A DNA stretch of 64,000 nucleotides, from NCBI GenBank assembly GCA_030754235.1, contig JASMAS010000003.1:49669-113668 (forward strand). Direction: 5' to 3'. The notes under the pieces are model-generated. The model saw only the letters and a program-made list of their open reading frames with translations, did no database searches and was not told where the DNA came from. Position numbers and translations under genes: made by a program. Source of the DNA: Litorilituus sp. Lineage in GTDB: Bacteria > Pseudomonadota > Gammaproteobacteria > Enterobacterales > Alteromonadaceae. This document shows, one piece after another, positions 29,133 to 38,566 of the stretch. The first letter of the stretch is position 1. Each line of letters starts with the position of its first letter.

Positions 29133-29520
29133 GAGCCAATTATTTTGCCCAACAAAAAAGTATGCTAAAGCTAACATTTAACCTTGTACGGTTTGAAAGG
29201 TAAGTTAACTGCATGAAATATGTGAGATAAGTTGAATTTTTATTCTAAAGCTTGATAGTTTTACTTAATGCAAGGCAAATTTCTCGTCAATCGCTAGCCT
29301 ATTGCAAGTAAATAGATTATTTATCTGTTTTGATATTGATTTTGACAACAAGATAGTCATTCTTTTTAATCTATGGCTTGCCGTTAAACCTTTTAATTCT
29401 TGCTAAGTGCTCAGTTAATTAACGTACTTGGTATTAATCCTAATGGTGTTATTTACCATAGGGTAGAAACAAAAACCTCCACACAAGGTGGAGGTTTTTA
29501 CATTTACCTAGTGCATTTTA
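29133..29520. other. Intergenic region between convergent kinase and protease genes
   Basis: No coding frame. An imperfect hairpin is visible near 29173-29214 (arms built on TTTAACCTT and AAGGTAAGTTAA), perhaps the 3' end of the kinase mRNA. The intrinsic terminator at 29471-29499 closes the region. Confidence 0.5.
29471..29499. terminator. Bidirectional terminator after the S8 protease gene
   Basis: AAAAACCTCCAC (29471-29482) and GTGGAGGTTTTT (29488-29499) form a perfect 12-bp stem around ACAAG, with A/T tracts giving U-runs on both strands. It lies 21 bp past the protease stop. Confidence 0.88.
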
Positions 29521-32010
29521 TTAAGGTTGGTAACTTGTTGTTAATGTTAAACCTGAGAAGGCTTGGTATGCTCTAATACCTATGTGCCAAGTATCTGCAC
29601 CAGGATTGGTGAAGTTACAGGTTTCAGTATTGCCATTTTTATATGGGCGACAATCATATTTTGACGTTGTAGGTTGGCTGCCTTTACGAATGTAAAGATC
29701 TGCATCACCACTACCACCAGAAATGTTAAAATCTAATGTTGCCATTCCAGCAGGTACTTCTAACGTGTAGTAAACCCAATCACGGCGTGAAGCTGAAATA
29801 TTTTTAGTTTCGGTTGTTGACCCTTGAGCACCACCACCTGAATTTGATTCAGTATAGCTACCCATTAAACTTACCCCTGTAAAAGCACTGTAACCAATCA
29901 CTTTTACATAGTATGTTCCTTCTTGAATACTACTAATAGGGCAGCTCTCAGCATTACCACTTTTCCATGGGCGACAGTCATAATCGGACGTTGTAGGTGC
30001 TGAACCAAATTTAACATATAAATCAGCATCACCTGTGCCACCAGATATTTCAAAGTTTAAGTCAGTAGCACCTGCAGGCACTGCCATGGTAAATGACAAC
30101 TCTTCATCCTTTGCGCCAGCTAAAGACGTTTGAGCTTGGCCGTTAACAAGTTCACCTTCTCCTGGTGTTGGACCACCACCGCCGCCAGTTGAACCGTCAC
30201 AGTTATTGCCTAAGTAATCTGAAGCTGCCTTCGTTTGTACTAGGCCGTAACCCGTTTTGTCATCACGCCCACTAGACTCTAAATCTATGGCCGTTTCTTT
30301 TAATGCTGTGCGAACTTGCTCTGCGGTACAATCAATATTATTACTCCAGGCTAATGCTGCTACTCCTGCAACGTGAGGTGTAGCCATCGACGTTCCGTTG
30401 TAATAAGCATAATCTTGATTACCTACAGTTGATAAGGTTGTTTGTTGACCTAATTTCGATAATAACTGTTGGCCTAAACTACGGTTAACTGAAACCGCAG
30501 GTACATCAACAGCGTTAGTTGCATCAACTAAAAATGGGTTTTGTAAACCTGGACGGGAGCTATTACTATAAACAATAACGCCAACAGCGCCAGCATCCAT
30601 ACATGCTTTAGCAGGGTTGATTTCAGGGTAGTTACTGCCTTGTTGGTTATCGTTTCGTTCAGCAAGACAAATATTTCCTGCAACATCGCTACAGTTATAG
30701 CTACTTCCAGATATTGAACAACTACCTAAAGATGCTGTCACTGAAGAATTTACGTTGGAAACGGTATAACTCGATCCACTTTGTATGTAATGAGTTTGCG
30801 GCACAACGCGATCATTACTGTACGTGCTTGAACCAATAGTAATAGTACCTAAACGCCCGTCGCCAGCAACGGTAGATAAAATAGCTTCACCTGGTGCCGC
30901 TACTTCAACTTGCGCGGTGTATTGTGAAAAGTTAGCATGTTTACCACTTTCATCAACAGCACCTACAGCCATAACTGAATCGTAAGAAGCCGGGTAAGAT
31001 AGTGTGGCGTTACCATCATTGCCAGATGCTGCAATTAATAGTACACCAGCGTCAACAGCAGCTTGCATGCCATTTTTTTCTGTATTTGAAGATGAAGAAC
31101 CACCTAAGCTCATGTTAACGACTTTAGCGCCGTTGTTTACACAAGTATTTACAGCAGTAACTAAGTCAGAACTATATCCCCAACCACTTTCATTAAATAC
31201 TTTGACAATATGTAAATTAACATTCGTGTTTGGCAAAATCCCTTTGACACCAATGTTGTTGTTAACACCGGCAATAGTGCCAGCTACATGAGTACCGTGA
31301 GAACCCCCATTTTGGTACCAATTTCCGGTTCCTGAGTCATTAGTACCTGTAGCGTTATTTGCATTTAAATCTGGGTTTGCTTGCTCGTAACCTGAATCAA
31401 TAATACAAACAGTCATGTTGCTTGCATTATTATCAGATACTTGATCTGCTTGTACGTTGCTCAGACCCCAAGGTTGGTTTTGTGCCATTAAATGACGCTT
31501 AACATCAATTTCGGCATATTCAACAGTATTATCTGCTTGTAATACTGCTAATGTTTTTAACATACTGCTTTTGGTTTTGCTTGGTACTTTAAATACATGA
31601 ATATTATTATTAAGTTGCTTCAGATGGCTAACTCGCATACCTGTTTTATTGCTAAGATTTACAGCAAGTGCAGAGTGAAGTGTTTCAGGTGTAAATGCAT
31701 CACTTGAGCTATTGCTCATTGTTGAATGTGCAGCTGCAATTTGCGCTATACCCGAAGTTTTGTATTTTACAATAATACGATCAGGTAATGAATTAGCCTC
31801 TTTAACTTTTTCACCAGCTAGCCAAGTGGAAAAATCTGTTCCTTGAGGGCTTGGTAATGTTACGGTATTGCCAATGCTAGGTAAATAATTACCATTAAAA
31901 TTACCGTCTATACTAAATGAAGTTGCTAGTGTTGAAGGTACAACTAATGCTGTACACATAGCAATTAGCACCTTGTTAGGTCGAACTTTTTTTATCTTTT
32001 GATTATTCAT
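29521..32010 (-). CDS. Secreted S8 subtilase with PA and two PPC domains
   Basis: This is an extracellular subtilisin-like protease of 829 residues. A basic N-terminus plus hydrophobic stretch (about 10-30) forms a signal peptide, followed by an I9-type propeptide (about 75-172). The catalytic triad is Asp205 (CIIDSGYE), His238 (SHGTHVAG) and Ser541 (NGTSMATPHVAG), with the oxyanion asparagine in AASGNDGN. A PA domain (about 400-515) is inserted before the Ser motif. A glycine-rich linker leads to two C-terminal PPC domains (each with DADLYV/DADLYI and YDCRP). PPC domains are usually removed on maturation. It has its own terminator and a long upstream region. Confidence 0.94.
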   Translation of the reverse strand: MNNQKIKKVRPNKVLIAMCTALVVPSTLATSFSIDGNFNGNYLPSIGNTVTLPSPQGTDFSTWLAGEKVKEANSLPDRIIVKYKTSGIAQIAAAHSTMSNSSSDAFTPETLHSALAVNLSNKTGMRVSHLKQLNNNIHVFKVPSKTKSSMLKTLAVLQADNTVEYAEIDVKRHLMAQNQPWGLSNVQADQVSDNNASNMTVCIIDSGYEQANPDLNANNATGTNDSGTGNWYQNGGSHGTHVAGTIAGVNNNIGVKGILPNTNVNLHIVKVFNESGWGYSSDLVTAVNTCVNNGAKVVNMSLGGSSSSNTEKNGMQAAVDAGVLLIAASGNDGNATLSYPASYDSVMAVGAVDESGKHANFSQYTAQVEVAAPGEAILSTVAGDGRLGTITIGSSTYSNDRVVPQTHYIQSGSSYTVSNVNSSVTASLGSCSISGSSYNCSDVAGNICLAERNDNQQGSNYPEINPAKACMDAGAVGVIVYSNSSRPGLQNPFLVDATNAVDVPAVSVNRSLGQQLLSKLGQQTTLSTVGNQDYAYYNGTSMATPHVAGVAALAWSNNIDCTAEQVRTALKETAIDLESSGRDDKTGYGLVQTKAASDYLGNNCDGSTGGGGGPTPGEGELVNGQAQTSLAGAKDEELSFTMAVPAGATDLNFEISGGTGDADLYVKFGSAPTTSDYDCRPWKSGNAESCPISSIQEGTYYVKVIGYSAFTGVSLMGSYTESNSGGGAQGSTTETKNISASRRDWVYYTLEVPAGMATLDFNISGGSGDADLYIRKGSQPTTSKYDCRPYKNGNTETCNFTNPGADTWHIGIRAYQAFSGLTLTTSYQP

Positions 32011-32488
32011 ATATTACTCTTTTTTATTATTATATTAATTTGAAATTTCACTAATGAATGCAGATAAACTATTGGTGTTTATTCGTACAATCACGCACAG
32101 TTTAAATTGAATTGTTACAAATTTGCAACAATAAATGGCAATTAATTAACAAATATTATAAAAGATAGTTATAAATACTCATGTGTAGTTAACCAGTTTT
32201 TGACACTCTGCTTATGACACACCTGCTTGCAATAACATGAGAAAAGAGCTGCTTTATTAAGTTGTAAATGGCTAGCGCTCAGTACATTAACCAATTGATT
32301 AATTAATGATAATTATAAAGTTAGAGTGAAAATAGATTCAAGGAAATGGTTGTTTTCTTGTCAAAACCTATAACGAAGAATTTATGCTTTTTAAACTTCT
32401 CTTTTGAGAGTTTATTTGCAAAATGTTACTAGGTATAAATAACAAAGTAGCTGCTAAATGTTGCTATTTAAGTATAAAATAAACTCAA
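32011..32488. other. 478-bp upstream region of the S8 protease gene
   Basis: No coding frame. It is very AT-rich and holds the protease promoter region. A near-perfect 22-bp palindrome (32111-32132) is the only distinct site. The part beyond about 32330 is the 3' flank of the patatin-like gene on the same strand. Confidence 0.55.
32111..32132 (-). promoter_or_regulatory. 22-bp near-perfect palindrome upstream of the protease
   Basis: ATTGTT-A-CAAA is followed by its mirror TTTG-C-AACAAT, with 10 of 11 base pairs symmetric about 32121/32122 and no loop. A loop-free dyad of this size, 101 bp upstream of the start codon, is more like a dimeric regulator site than an RNA hairpin. Confidence 0.5.
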
Positions 32489-33550
32489 TTATAGCTTGGG
32501 TTGAAAAGGTTTGATCTTTGAAAGGTCTTGTTGATGAATAAAGTGGTTGAATTCTTCAGCTAATCTGTCAGCATCACATAAAACGTTTGACCAATATTTA
32601 ATGCGCACATCAGTATCTAAATGTTTAAAATCATCTCTATCTGGAATTTTTTGATAAGGCAGTGACGCGATAAATTGAGCGGAAGGCACCAACAAAACAG
32701 TATCTTTATAACTCTTAGCGAGCACTTGTCTATTTGATGACTTATCAAACCAACCCGCTTTAGGTGTAGGGTTAAAGTGAGGGTAGAGTGTTAACCCCTG
32801 TGCTTTATGTGTTAAAGAAAAGTCAAAATGATAATCAATAATCCCTCCATCACGATAAATACCTTTTGGTGACCCGCTAATATTTTTTATGCCATTCATT
32901 ACCATAGGAATTGAACCTGAAGCGAGTAATGCTTCGCTAATGTTTTCTGGCGTAAAGTCGACGTAATGGCTGGTTATTTTGTACGGATCAGAAATTTTTA
33001 ATGTGCTAGATTTAGGTCGATAAATATAACGATCATATTGTAGTGTTAAGAGTTTTCGACTTACTTTATTAAGCAGCATACTGCCTAATAGCCCAACCCC
33101 TTGTACTAGTTTATTTTCAAAGCTGGTCAAACCATAACTTTTAGCTACAATAAAGTGTGCTTTAATAATGGGGTTGTTAATGACCTCATCAATGCCTTTA
33201 TCTTGAAAAAGATGATCCAACATACTAACAGCCGATTGTGAAATATCATCAGCACTAGGAGTTTTGTTATAACGAGTATGAGCATAATTTTGAGCTAAAC
33301 GAGATATTGCTTCAACAGGATTTTTTTGAGCGAAACAGGCTGCTCTAAAGGCGCCTGCTGAAGAGCCTATTACATTAAGTTCAGTACTTCTACCTTGAAA
33401 AAACTCCCCAAAAAAATATTTATCTAAGCCGAAAAGCGAAAACCATTTAGGACCACCACTGGCCCCTAAAAAGTTTGTAAATAGCTCTTGTTTAAAGCCG
33501 TGTTCTTGAATGGTTTTTAAGGCGGAGCTTCCTGCATATATATCTAGCAT
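32489..33550 (-). CDS. Patatin-like phospholipase
   Basis: The 353-residue protein has the patatin catalytic dyad: a glycine-rich oxyanion segment GASGGPKW (about 29-36), nucleophile elbow GSSAG with Ser64, and DGG with Asp234 (IYRDGGIIDYH). The short hydrophobic stretch GVGLLGSMLL (151-160) may contact membrane. No signal peptide is visible, so it is cytosolic or injected. It is likely to release fatty acids from phospholipids. It starts 74 bp after dgt on the same strand, so it may be co-transcribed with it. Confidence 0.85.
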   Translation of the reverse strand: MLDIYAGSSALKTIQEHGFKQELFTNFLGASGGPKWFSLFGLDKYFFGEFFQGRSTELNVIGSSAGAFRAACFAQKNPVEAISRLAQNYAHTRYNKTPSADDISQSAVSMLDHLFQDKGIDEVINNPIIKAHFIVAKSYGLTSFENKLVQGVGLLGSMLLNKVSRKLLTLQYDRYIYRPKSSTLKISDPYKITSHYVDFTPENISEALLASGSIPMVMNGIKNISGSPKGIYRDGGIIDYHFDFSLTHKAQGLTLYPHFNPTPKAGWFDKSSNRQVLAKSYKDTVLLVPSAQFIASLPYQKIPDRDDFKHLDTDVRIKYWSNVLCDADRLAEEFNHFIHQQDLSKIKPFQPKL

Positions 33551-33624
33551 ATCTGTATTGAGTACTTAGTGATTATTTGCGTTTTAAGAAATTGAAATAT
33601 AAGATTAAATTAGTTAAAAGTCTA

Positions 33625-35100
33625 CTAGATAATCGCGGTTAAATTTTGAAACTCTTCCAAGGCAAATTGATCTGTCATGCCGCTAATATAATCTAGAACA
33701 AGCCTAGTTCTGGCGTAAAGCTCCATCATTTTAGATTGAGTTGAAGGAGTAGATTGATTAAAAGTCCCCTTAGTATCCTCTTTATACCTAGCTTTATGTT
33801 TACTTGATAATTTATGAAAAAGTCTGCTTTCAATTGGATGCGATTTTAAATTGTTTTTAGTGAAAAGGGTTTTGAATTCTTCATAGTTTAATTCAATCAA
33901 TGGTGTGTAAATATTCAGTAAACCTGAAATGACCGCATAACCCTTAAGCTCAAGGTTTTCTATTTCTTTGCTGTTAAATATGTTATTGATGGCCACCTTT
34001 TTGAAAGTTTTTGTAGCTAGGTTGAATTCGTCATTGCCATCGAGTAATGACTCATCTAATTCACCATCAAAAATTTGCTGATGATTTTCAATAAATCTTT
34101 TTGCTGCATATTTTGACAGATCATTAACAAGTGTTGTCCGCAAGGTAAGAATATAAGCATGATCTTTATTATAGGATTCATTGTGATATTGCTGGTATGC
34201 TTGTTCGGCTATTTTCAGTAAATAACCACTCTCAACGACTGTTTTTTTGATATTTGGATCTTCTTTAAACTTTTGCCATGTTTTCTGAATTTCATGATGT
34301 AGTTGATCAACGCTCAAAATCCCTTTATCGATGGCATCATCAATATCGGCAATACAATAGGAAATATCATCCGCGGCTTCCATAATGTAGGTTAAAGGAA
34401 ACCGGCAGCCATCTTTGATAGAAAGTGCGAGTTTTATTTCTTCAAATAACTCTTTTTCTGAAAAGTAAAAACCTGGTTTTTTCTTTCGATAGGCATAGTT
34501 ATTATTTTTTTCTGGTTCATCTTCGTATGCACCGCGGGTGTATTTTATCAAGCAAGCTAATTGAGTGTAGGTTAAATTAAGGGATTGAAGATTATGCAGT
34601 AGTCTTAATGCCTGTGCGTTTCCTTCAAAATTAGATAAGTCTTTTATGAGTTTTTGGCAATGTGCTTCGCTCGAAAATCGTTGTTTAAATATTGGTGCGA
34701 GTGTTTTACTACCCCAAAGATTTATCGCTTCCTCACCAAAATGCCCAAACGCAGGGTTGCCAATATCATGCAGTAAACACGCTACCTCTATGGCACTTAT
34801 AAAACCATCAGTATTTCCTGCGATACCAAGTGCTGATAGCTGTCCTTTATTTGAAAATTCTTTGATGATAATTTTACTGATATAGCGGCCGACTTGTTGT
34901 ACTTCAAGTGAATGGGTTAATCGGCTTCTTACTGCAGCATTGGTCTCAAGGGGAAATACCTGGGTTTTTTGTTGTAATCGTCGAACGGCAGCGGAGTTTA
35001 TTGCTCGGCCGCGGTCGCTCTCCATTTCTTCATTAAAACACCTTCCTTCAATCGAGGATGAGCGAGCGCGAATTGTTTTTAATTTTTGATTGTAATTCAT
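33625..35100 (-). CDS. dgt: Deoxyguanosinetriphosphate triphosphohydrolase (dGTPase)
   Basis: This HD-domain enzyme hydrolyses dGTP to deoxyguanosine and triphosphate. The N-terminus carries the family signature FNEEMESDRGRAINSAAVRRLQQKTQVFPLETNAAVRSRLTHSLEVQQVGR. Metal/HD residues appear in LTHSLE, LLHDIGNPAFGHFGE and MEAADDISYCIADIDDA. Length is 491 residues, close to E. coli Dgt (505). The patatin-like gene follows on the same strand and yfbR is divergent, placing three genes of nucleotide or lipid hydrolysis together. Confidence 0.94.
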   Translation of the reverse strand: MNYNQKLKTIRARSSSIEGRCFNEEMESDRGRAINSAAVRRLQQKTQVFPLETNAAVRSRLTHSLEVQQVGRYISKIIIKEFSNKGQLSALGIAGNTDGFISAIEVACLLHDIGNPAFGHFGEEAINLWGSKTLAPIFKQRFSSEAHCQKLIKDLSNFEGNAQALRLLHNLQSLNLTYTQLACLIKYTRGAYEDEPEKNNNYAYRKKKPGFYFSEKELFEEIKLALSIKDGCRFPLTYIMEAADDISYCIADIDDAIDKGILSVDQLHHEIQKTWQKFKEDPNIKKTVVESGYLLKIAEQAYQQYHNESYNKDHAYILTLRTTLVNDLSKYAAKRFIENHQQIFDGELDESLLDGNDEFNLATKTFKKVAINNIFNSKEIENLELKGYAVISGLLNIYTPLIELNYEEFKTLFTKNNLKSHPIESRLFHKLSSKHKARYKEDTKGTFNQSTPSTQSKMMELYARTRLVLDYISGMTDQFALEEFQNLTAII

Positions 35101-35489
35101 AAATAAAACCCGTTACCACTGGTTGAGTGAGGAAAATAAAATGTATTGATACAACAGTCTAACTATTTATATCATTTTATACTACCAACACTGAAAAATA
35201 CTAGTTAGAACAAGCCAGTAGTATTGATTTTTAGTGGTGGTTGATGAAAAACATATTAGGGTTTTAAATGGGCTCTCGTTAATGTCAGTGGGGTTTTTAT
35301 GTCTAAGTTATTTTTAGCTTTTAGGTTAAAAAGACATTGAACTCCTTCCTTCCCCCCCCACACACAATTTGCACAGGAAAAATAAAACTAGCGCTACATC
35401 AAAAATAACGTATTTGTTTTAAATCTTTAGTTGTACCTTAAAGAAGTGTTGATATGATAAGTAAAACTAAATTAATAAGATCATAAATT
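35101..35489. other. Divergent intergenic region between dgt and yfbR
   Basis: No coding frame. It contains a run of 8 C (35352-35359) followed by a CACACACA-like stretch, unusual in this AT-rich DNA. It must hold promoters for both dgt (-) and the YfbR gene (+). No strong consensus promoter was found. Confidence 0.5.
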
Positions 35490-36080
35490 ATGAAAAATAG
35501 CTCGTTTTTAGCATGGATTTTGCGGATGAATTTGATTAAACGTTGGTCGCCCATGCACTTGGTTAAAGAAGAAAATGTTGCTGAGCATAGCCATCAAGTC
35601 GCTGTTATTGCACATTTATTGGCAACAGTAAGGAATGTTTATTGTGGTGGTGATATCAACCCTGAACGCGCTGCAACAGTAGCACTTTATCACGAAGTAT
35701 CAGAAACTAAGTTGCAAGATATTAATCATGTAACAAAATACAGTACTCCTGCATTGACTGAAGAGTTTAAAAAGATTGAAGATATGGCAGAGTTAGAGTG
35801 TTTAGATTCTCTGCCAGATAAGCTTAAACCTTTATTTAAAGGGCTGCTTGTTCAAAAAGATGTAGACCTAGAATACAAAAAACTAGTGAAAGCTGCCGAT
35901 GTAATCACAGCTTATTTTAAAGCTTGCGATGAACTTAAATTTCATAATCCTGAATTTGTGTCTGTGAAAAATAGATTAGCCGCAAAGGTTGAAGTGTATA
36001 AGGCGCAAATGAAAGAAGTTGAAATTTTGTTGGATTTGTTTGAACAGGGGTGTTTGGCTAACATAGATGATCTTTCATAA
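35490..36080 (+). CDS. yfbR: YfbR-type 5'-deoxynucleotidase with variant HD motif
   Basis: YfbR hydrolyses deoxyribonucleoside 5'-monophosphates. The 196-residue protein aligns with E. coli YfbR without gaps in the core: His33 (VAEHSHQVA), His68, Glu72, Asp77 and Asp137 (KAADVITAYF) all fall at the same numbers. The metal-ligand Asp69 of the HD pair is Glu here (YHEVSE instead of YHDASE). Carboxylate chemistry is kept but the side chain is longer, so activity or metal preference may differ. With dgt divergent next door, a role in dNTP pool control is plausible. Confidence 0.82.
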   Translation: MKNSSFLAWILRMNLIKRWSPMHLVKEENVAEHSHQVAVIAHLLATVRNVYCGGDINPERAATVALYHEVSETKLQDINHVTKYSTPALTEEFKKIEDMAELECLDSLPDKLKPLFKGLLVQKDVDLEYKKLVKAADVITAYFKACDELKFHNPEFVSVKNRLAAKVEVYKAQMKEVEILLDLFEQGCLANIDDLS

Positions 36081-36132
36081 ATGTTTGGGACTTTACTGGA
36101 ACAACATCAGTGCAAAAGTAGCATACTACTTT

Positions 36133-36835
36133 ATGCAGATATTCTTCTCTTGCCTTATCTTTTGAAGCTATTGAGCTAACCGCTGGGCTTACTAGGGCTC
36201 CTTTTGTTATTGAAAATAGTCCAAAGAATTCAGGTGTTCAGTTAGATTTAATCAAGGCTGTTTTTCTTGAAGAAAATACAGCAGTGCATTTTTCCCACGC
36301 ATCATTAGCTCGTAGTTTTTCAAATGTAGAAAGGTGGTAAAGCGATGGCATTGTAACATTACCAAGTGAATATCAGAGTGAAAATGTCTTTATTTCAGAA
36401 CCTTATATTAAATGCTGGAATGTTGTTGTTACTTTACAAGAAGATAAAGTTACCATTAATAACTTATCTGATTTACAAGGGAAGAAAGTTATTGCTTTTC
36501 AGATGGCTAGTAAATTTTTAGGTACTGATTATGCCAATGCTATAAAACAAGTGAGTGAATATCGTGAGATGTCAGATCAAAGGAGGCAAATACAAATGTT
36601 ATTTGCTAAAAGAACGCAAGCGTTAGTGTTGGAACTCAGTATTTTTAAATGTTTTTTACGCAATCACAAAGCAGAACGATACCTTAAGCCTTATAAGATA
36701 CATGGGGTGTTTCCTCCTAGAAATTATTAAGCAGGCTTTAAAGTGAAAGAAGACTGTGAGGCCTTTAACCGTGGTTTGGCAAAAATTAAAGCCAGTAGGA
36801 AATACCAGCAAATACTTAATAAATATTTGCTCTAG
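36133..36835 (+). pseudogene. Decayed periplasmic solute-binding (SBP family 3) protein gene
   Basis: A single frame (codons starting at positions 2 modulo 3) reads LSFEAIELTAGLTRAPFVIE, QLDLIKAVFLEENTAVHF, FISEPYIKCWNVVVTL, NNLSDLQGKKVIAFQ and RKYQQILNKYLL. These are the usual blocks of SBP_bac_3 periplasmic binding proteins. It is broken by TAA at 36338-36340 and TAA at 36728-36730. A likely signal-peptide start (MQIFFSCLIF from ATG 36133) is in a different frame, which implies a frameshift near 36155. The gene is dead by at least three lesions. It ends 5 bp before the cmoB stop. Confidence 0.75.
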
Positions 36836-36839
36836 AAGT

Positions 36840-37811
36840 TTATTTATTAGCGATAAAAATTGCACGTTGTGGGGCAGGGTAACCTTCAATCGTTTTACTT
36901 TTATCTTTTGGATCTAAAAAATCAGACAACGACTCTGTGTCTATCCATGGTGTTTTTCGCTGTTCTTCTATAGCTGTAATATCAGTATTAACAACACGAA
37001 TGTTTTTAAATCCACATCGTTCAAGCCATGCACACATGGCTTTGCTGCTGGGTAAGAACCAAACATTGCGCATTTTTGCATAACGCTCTCCCGGCACTAA
37101 AACTGTATTTTCGTCACCGTCAACAATCAACGTTTCGAGTACTAGTTCACCGCCATCAACAAGCTGAGATTTTAACTGATATAAAAAATCAATAGGTGAG
37201 CGACGATGATATAATACTCCCATGGAAAAAACGGTATCAAATGCTGATAACTCAGGTAATTGTTCAACCCCTAAAGGAAGTAAGTTAACGTTGTTGTCTT
37301 GAATAAAGTGTTGAATAGCATTAAATTGCATCAAAAATAACTGAGTGGGGTCAATACCAACAACAAATTTAGCACCAGCACCGCGCATTCGCCATAAATG
37401 GTAGCCGCTACCACAGCCTATATCGAGTACATATTTCCCCGATAAATCACTAATATGCTCAGCTAATCGTTCCCATTTAAAGTCACTGCGCCATTCTGTA
37501 TCTATATGCAACCCATGAATATGGTATGGGCCTTTGCGCCAAGGTTTTAGTTTTTTTAGTAAATTTTCTAAACGCTTATACTCGCCTTCAGAGAAGTCGC
37601 CTTTTTCACCCACTTTGACGCTATTGAGTAAATCTGTTTGGCTATTGTTATTACTAGTCTTAGGTAAGGCATCAATGGTTTTCTGCCAATGTTTAAATTC
37701 ACCGTGTAAGTTGTTTTTTTGCCAATCATTGAGTTGTGCGGGTAAGGAGTGCAACCATTGGCTTAAACGGTTTGTGGCAATTTGTTGGAAAAAAAGATTG
37801 AAATTTGTCAT
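36840..37811 (-). CDS. cmoB: tRNA U34 carboxymethyltransferase CmoB
   Basis: CmoB transfers the carboxymethyl group of carboxy-SAM to 5-hydroxyuridine at tRNA position 34, giving cmo5U. The 323-residue protein has the family's N-terminal region and the [26 protein letters not shown] signature. The methyltransferase motif is [15 protein letters not shown], with [12 protein letters not shown] further on. It follows cmoA after 20 bp, as in E. coli (cmoAB), where CmoA makes its cofactor. Confidence 0.97.
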   Translation of the reverse strand: MTNFNLFFQQIATNRLSQWLHSLPAQLNDWQKNNLHGEFKHWQKTIDALPKTSNNNSQTDLLNSVKVGEKGDFSEGEYKRLENLLKKLKPWRKGPYHIHGLHIDTEWRSDFKWERLAEHISDLSGKYVLDIGCGSGYHLWRMRGAGAKFVVGIDPTQLFLMQFNAIQHFIQDNNVNLLPLGVEQLPELSAFDTVFSMGVLYHRRSPIDFLYQLKSQLVDGGELVLETLIVDGDENTVLVPGERYAKMRNVWFLPSSKAMCAWLERCGFKNIRVVNTDITAIEEQRKTPWIDTESLSDFLDPKDKSKTIEGYPAPQRAIFIANK

Positions 37812-37831
37812 AGATTCTTTGCTTGAGCTGT

Positions 37832-38566
37832 TTATTTAATAGCTATAAATGAAATAAAATTAAAACATTGGAACCAAGGTGATACATGGCTAAATCCGGC
37901 TGCCTTTAAACGTGTTATGTGTTGTTCTACGGAATCTGTGCGCATGACATTTTCAAGGGCTGTACGTTTTTGGGCAACCTCTAATTCGCTATAACCATTG
38001 GCACGTTTAAAATCATGATGTAAAGCAATTAATTGTTCGTCAATACATAAGTCACCATGGGATACCTTTTCAGAAATAATTAACAAACCTCCAGGATTTA
38101 ATCCTTGAGCAATGTTATTGATTAATGATTGCCGGTCAGCTTTGTCTATAAATTGTAAGGTGAAATTTAACACTGCCATGGAGGCATTTTCTATTATAAT
38201 GTCTTGAATATTCCCTTCAATTATCTCAACTTTGGTATCACCTTTAAAGGCGTTAATATGCATTTTGCAGCGTTCGACCATGGCAGTAGAATTGTCAACA
38301 GCGATAATTTTGCAATTAGGAACACTTATTTTTTTACGCATTGCTAATGTAGCGGCGCCTAACGAACAGCCTAAGTCATAAATAAAGGTATCTTTTTTGG
38401 CAAACTGTTGGCTTAGTCTGCCAATTGTGTCAATAATAGTGTTGTATCCAGGGACAGAGCGTGAAATCATATCTGGAAAAACTTCAACAACCTGAGCATC
38501 AAAAGTAAAATCCTTTACTTGTGCTTTAGGGCTGGAATAAATTAAATCAGTATCAGTATTGGGCAT
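37832..38566 (-). CDS. cmoA: Carboxy-S-adenosyl-L-methionine synthase CmoA
   Basis: CmoA converts SAM and prephenate to carboxy-SAM for CmoB. The class I methyltransferase fold shows [30 protein letters not shown] and [13 protein letters not shown], all typical. Length is 244 residues. The start ATG lies at 38566-38564, and the large GGDEF gene on the other strand opens at the same bases, so the two genes are divergent without an intergenic region. Confidence 0.96.
   Translation of the reverse strand: MPNTDTDLIYSSPKAQVKDFTFDAQVVEVFPDMISRSVPGYNTIIDTIGRLSQQFAKKDTFIYDLGCSLGAATLAMRKKISVPNCKIIAVDNSTAMVERCKMHINAFKGDTKVEIIEGNIQDIIIENASMAVLNFTLQFIDKADRQSLINNIAQGLNPGGLLIISEKVSHGDLCIDEQLIALHHDFKRANGYSELEVAQKRTALENVMRTDSVEQHITRLKAAGFSHVSPWFQCFNFISFIAIK

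Noticed and set aside
32303..32321. AATGATAAT-containing stretch resembling a Fur box upstream of the S8 protease
   Set aside because: Only about 13 of 19 positions match the Fur consensus in very AT-rich DNA, and it is nearly 300 bp from the start codon.
36503..36730. 75-residue frame taken alone as a small gene
   Set aside because: It is an internal part of the decayed SBP3 gene, lying between its two in-frame stops.
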